Below are positions 4,607 through 7,079 of a stretch of 7,079 nucleotides of DNA, piece after piece. Numbering within the stretch: position 1 is the stretch's first letter; each line of letters opens with the position of its first letter. The position numbers and the translations under genes were made by a program. Below the pieces are notes generated by a model. That model was not told the origin of the DNA and did not search any database. It saw only the letters and a list, made by a program, of their open reading frames with translations. The stretch is from NCBI GenBank assembly GCA_905373785.1, contig CAJPUK010000111.1, positions 1 through 7,079 of the forward strand, in the 5' to 3' direction. The stretch comes from an uncultured Johnsonella sp. (lineage in GTDB: Bacteria > Bacillota > Clostridia > Lachnospirales > Lachnospiraceae).

Positions 4607-6631
4607 ATGGAAAGACTTACATTAGCAATTGATAGAATAAAACAGATAAAATCAGAAAATGTAACAATATATAATGAGTATTTTTGTAACCTTGCAGACT
4701 TTATTTTGGAGCTTACCAAGTTAAAGGATAAGAACCTTGATGATTTAAGCTTAGAAGAGCTTAAAAATCTTCAAAGCTTTTTGTATAAAGGGATTGAGAG
4801 TAATTATGAGCTTTCTGTATATAATCCCGATCATATGCAAAAAAAGTATCCTAAAGTCGGAAGAGCCTTGGCTTTGTTGGCATACGAGCTTAAGAATATG
4901 ATACAAATGCTTTATAGAAAAGACTTTAGTTCGTATGTAAGTATGCTTGAGCTTTTTTTGGAGACTTATACCAAGTCCTGCCTTGATGAAGATGAGTTTG
5001 ACAATGAAAGTATAGAAGATGTTATTTATTGGCATTTTCTTGACTATTTGGATATAAACTTGGAAGAGAGGATAGAGAATACATTTACCTTAAAAGACAG
5101 ACACTATATTGATATTATTACAAAGTCGGACCTTAGCGATCCAAGATATTTATTTAAGTTTGGAGTTTATATATCAAACTCTCAGATCGAGCTTGCAAGA
5201 TTTTTGGCAAGTCTTGATGAGGATACTGTAAAAAAGATGGCAAGTGCCTATGTTAAAGGTTATAAAAGAGGTTTTGAGCTTGCAAAAAAGGATTTAAGTT
5301 CTAAAAAATATGTGCTTATAAGATATTATATAGGCTTTGAGCGGGTAATTAAAGAAGCCATATCGGAGTTTAGGCAAATGGGCTTGGAAGCTATAATAAT
5401 GTCTGCACCTTACAGACTTTCGGATAAGACAGCGGGCAGGAATATAGGGGCTGAAAGCGCAAGTGCCAATAAGCAATGTGAGTATGACCATAGATATGAC
5501 AATGCCATACTTATTAAAAAGGCTTTTTTAGACAGGAAACTTGCCATATACGAGAATGTATGCGAGAAGTTAAAAGCGAATATGGCACTGTATGCAGGTC
5601 CTGCGGTTTTGGAAGTATTCGGTGAAGATGATTTTGAACCTGAAAATTCAAAGAATGCTTACACTTACAGTGAAAAGAAAAATAAGCTTTTTATAGATGC
5701 AAGAGCAAAGCAGGCTGCACTTTTGGATAAATATATAAACGAAGAAGAAATAAGCTTTACGATTATTGCATGGCCTCTGCCTGATATTGCAAAGACTGCA
5801 AAAGAGTATGAAGAAATATTTAGGGAAATAATAAAAATCAATACTCTTGATTCGGGACTTTTTACGAGATTGCAGCAGATAATTATAGATAATCTTGACA
5901 AGGCACACAGTGTAAGGGTAATCGGAAAGGGAGAAAATAAAACCGATATAAGGGTGCAATTACATGAGCTTAGTGATCCGAATAAAGAAAGTAATTTTGA
6001 GAATTGTACCGCAGATGTCAATATTCCGGTAGGAGAAGTATTTACCTCGCCCTTACTTAAAGGAACTACGGGTATTATACAGGTGTCCAATGTCTATATA
6101 GGAGACTATCAATTTAAGGACTTGGAGCTTGAGTTTAAAGACGGTATGCTCATTTCTTATAATTGTAAGAATTTTGATGAAGAAAAGGAAAATAAAGAGC
6201 TTATCAAAGAAGTAATACTTAAAAAGCACGATACTCTTCCTATGGGTGAGTTTGCCATAGGCACCAATACCTTAGCTTATACTATGGCAAGAAAGTATAA
6301 TATACTCAGGAAACTTCCTATACTGATAGTGGAAAAAACCGGTCCGCACTTTGCACTTGGAGATACCTGCTATAGTCATGAGGAAGATTTCATGACCTAT
6401 AATCCTGACGGAAAGGCGATTGTGGCAAGAGAAAATGAAATTTCCGCCCTAAGGCATGAGGACAGGTTCAAGGCTTATTATAACTGCCATACGGATATAA
6501 CCATACCCTATGACGAGATTGAGGCGGTTATTGCCTATACCGATAAAGAAGAGATATATATTATCAAGGACTCAAAGTTTGCACTTGAGGGCTTGGAAGA
6601 GTTAAATGAAATGTTTGAACCGGGTTTTTAG
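4607..6631 (+). CDS. M29-family metallo-aminopeptidase with long N-terminal extension
   Basis: This is a predicted cytosolic exopeptidase that removes N-terminal residues from peptides using a two-metal site. No signal peptide or membrane helix is seen in its 674 residues. The C-terminal part (about 380-674) carries the M29 ligands known from AmpS and aminopeptidase T: E477 in NIPVGEVFTSP (472-482), E548 in MGEFAIGTN (546-554), E576 and H581 in VEKTGPHFALG (575-585), and H628 and D630 in CHTDITIPYDE (627-637). Y589 is a candidate for the catalytic tyrosine. Typical M29 enzymes are about 410 residues, so about 260 extra residues lie N-terminal; they are charged and helix-rich, with no domain I recognise. 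From memory, Lachnospiraceae share this long form. The gene begins 2 nt after the preceding stop. Substrate preference cannot be read from sequence. Confidence 0.88.
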   Translation: MERLTLAIDRIKQIKSENVTIYNEYFCNLADFILELTKLKDKNLDDLSLEELKNLQSFLYKGIESNYELSVYNPDHMQKKYPKVGRALALLAYELKNMIQMLYRKDFSSYVSMLELFLETYTKSCLDEDEFDNESIEDVIYWHFLDYLDINLEERIENTFTLKDRHYIDIITKSDLSDPRYLFKFGVYISNSQIELARFLASLDEDTVKKMASAYVKGYKRGFELAKKDLSSKKYVLIRYYIGFERVIKEAISEFRQMGLEAIIMSAPYRLSDKTAGRNIGAESASANKQCEYDHRYDNAILIKKAFLDRKLAIYENVCEKLKANMALYAGPAVLEVFGEDDFEPENSKNAYTYSEKKNKLFIDARAKQAALLDKYINEEEISFTIIAWPLPDIAKTAKEYEEIFREIIKINTLDSGLFTRLQQIIIDNLDKAHSVRVIGKGENKTDIRVQLHELSDPNKESNFENCTADVNIPVGEVFTSPLLKGTTGIIQVSNVYIGDYQFKDLELEFKDGMLISYNCKNFDEEKENKELIKEVILKKHDTLPMGEFAIGTNTLAYTMARKYNILRKLPILIVEKTGPHFALGDTCYSHEEDFMTYNPDGKAIVARENEISALRHEDRFKAYYNCHTDITIPYDEIEAVIAYTDKEEIYIIKDSKFALEGLEELNEMFEPGF

Positions 6632-6657
6632 TTTTTTGACTAAGATGAATAACCCGG
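6620..6657 (+). other. Inverted repeat at the end of the aminopeptidase gene
   Basis: CCGGGTT (6620-6626) pairs perfectly with AACCCGG (6651-6657). Inside it TTAG (6628-6631) can pair with CTAA (6640-6643), leaving an 8-nt loop. The stop codon lies in the stem. No T-run follows the 3' arm, so it does not meet the usual rule for an intrinsic terminator. It may protect the 3' end or be chance, although the GC-rich arms stand out in AT-rich DNA. Confidence 0.35.
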
Positions 6658-6715
6658 CAAAACTGTAACGAAAATAGTTGTAAGATATATTGATTAAGAT
6701 ACAGACTTGTAAATG

Positions 6716-6724
6716 TGATATAAA
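6716..6724 (+). promoter_or_regulatory. Weak candidate promoter for purE (extended -10)
   Basis: TGA-TATAAA at 6716-6724 resembles an extended -10, with a second possible -10 TATACT at 6727-6732. Neither has a good -35 at 16-18 bp. A promoter here is plausible because the gene before it is functionally unrelated and a 141-nt gap separates them, but the evidence is thin. Confidence 0.3.
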
Positions 6725-6742
6725 ATTATACTGATATTTATT

Positions 6743-6756
6743 CTGCCTTCCGGCAG
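6743..6756 (+). other. Small leader hairpin before the purE ribosome site
   Basis: CTGCC (6743-6747) and GGCAG (6752-6756) form a 5-bp GC-rich stem with a TTCC loop, extendable by two G-U pairs. It ends 4 nt before the AAGGAG of purE and leaves that site free. No purine riboswitch core was recognised in 6632-6772. Confidence 0.4.
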
Positions 6757-6772
6757 GGAAAAGGAGATAAAA

Positions 6773-7079
6773 ATGGCAAAAGTAGGTATTGTAATGGGTA
6801 GCGATTCGGATATGTCCGTTATGGCACAGGCTGCTGATTTCTTGGAGAAAATGGGTATAGATTTTGAGATGAAGATAATCTCAGCACACAGAGAGCCGAA
6901 CATATTCTTTGAATGGGCTAAAACAGCTTACGACAGAGGTATAAGGGTCATTATAGCAGGAGCGGGAAAGGCGGCTCACCTTCCGGGTATGTGTGCGGCG
7001 TTATTTACACTGCCTGTTATAGGAGTTCCTATCAAAACTTCGGATCTTGGAGGAGTTGACTCACTTTATTCCATAGTGC
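6773..7079 (+). CDS. purE: 5-(carboxyamino)imidazole ribonucleotide mutase, 5' part
   Basis: PurE moves the carboxyl group of N5-CAIR to give CAIR in de novo purine synthesis, normally after PurK. The first 102 residues are present and the frame is open at the window edge, so the C-terminal part (about a third) lies outside. Motifs are GSDSD (9-13), SAHREP (37-42) with the catalytic histidine H39, AGAGKAAHLPGM (62-73) and SDLGGVDSLYSI (90-101). AGAG-AAHLPGM marks the class I mutase rather than the class II carboxylase of Treponema type. Lys in place of the second Gly seen in E. coli is, as I recall, common in Clostridia. The start has AAGGAG (6761-6766) 6 nt upstream. It is probably the first gene of a purine operon continuing to the right. 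Confidence 0.95.
   Translation, partial: MAKVGIVMGSDSDMSVMAQAADFLEKMGIDFEMKIISAHREPNIFFEWAKTAYDRGIRVIIAGAGKAAHLPGMCAALFTLPVIGVPIKTSDLGGVDSLYSIV

Noticed and set aside
5665..6090. Minus-strand frame of 141 codons, hydrophobic, inside the aminopeptidase gene
   Set aside because: The hydrophobic look comes from reading charged AAA/GAA-rich codons in reverse, and the sense strand carries conserved peptidase motifs.
6632..6772. Purine riboswitch in front of purE
   Set aside because: I could not find the conserved three-way junction core or a terminator stem, and only a 5-bp hairpin is present.

Overview
The window is AT-rich and gene-dense, with every recognisable gene on the + strand. It looks like chromosomal DNA of a Gram-positive anaerobe of the class Clostridia, most likely the family Lachnospiraceae. 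The grounds are strong AAGGAG-type ribosome sites, the order pyrF-pyrK-pyrD-pyrE, an NAD-linked class 1B dihydroorotate dehydrogenase, a PurE with the clostridial-style AGAGKAAHLPGM motif, and a long-form M29 aminopeptidase. The family assignment is inference from remembered protein styles, not from a search.

Positions 1-276 hold no convincing gene. They contain a bulged inverted repeat (23-67), a perfect 18-bp palindrome (132-149) and a very good sigma-A promoter with an extended -10 (193-221), followed by a leader of only about 50 nt. From 277 to 3567 run four pyrimidine genes: pyrF (OMP decarboxylase), pyrK and pyrD (electron-transfer and catalytic subunits of dihydroorotate dehydrogenase 1B) and pyrE (orotate phosphoribosyltransferase). 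Together they convert dihydroorotate to orotate, OMP and UMP. The earlier steps (carbamoyl phosphate to dihydroorotate) are not encoded here. The genes are packed tightly: SD sequences overlap upstream stop codons, and pyrK and pyrD share an ATGA.

From 3600 to 4604 come three small membrane-protein genes: a 49-residue protein, a VanZ-family protein and a three-helix protein of unknown function. A 674-residue protein follows (4607-6631). Its C-terminal half is an M29 metallo-aminopeptidase with the expected metal ligands, and its N-terminal half is a long helical extension. No intrinsic terminator is visible between pyrF and the aminopeptidase, and the gaps are short or overlapping, so all eight genes could be one transcript.

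After a 141-nt gap with a small leader hairpin and only a weak promoter candidate, purE (de novo purine synthesis) begins at 6773 and runs off the end of the window. I see no mobile element, CRISPR array, tRNA, rRNA or defence system. The window reads as mostly housekeeping nucleotide metabolism. The less-explained parts are the small membrane genes, the aminopeptidase extension and the upstream palindromic DNA.
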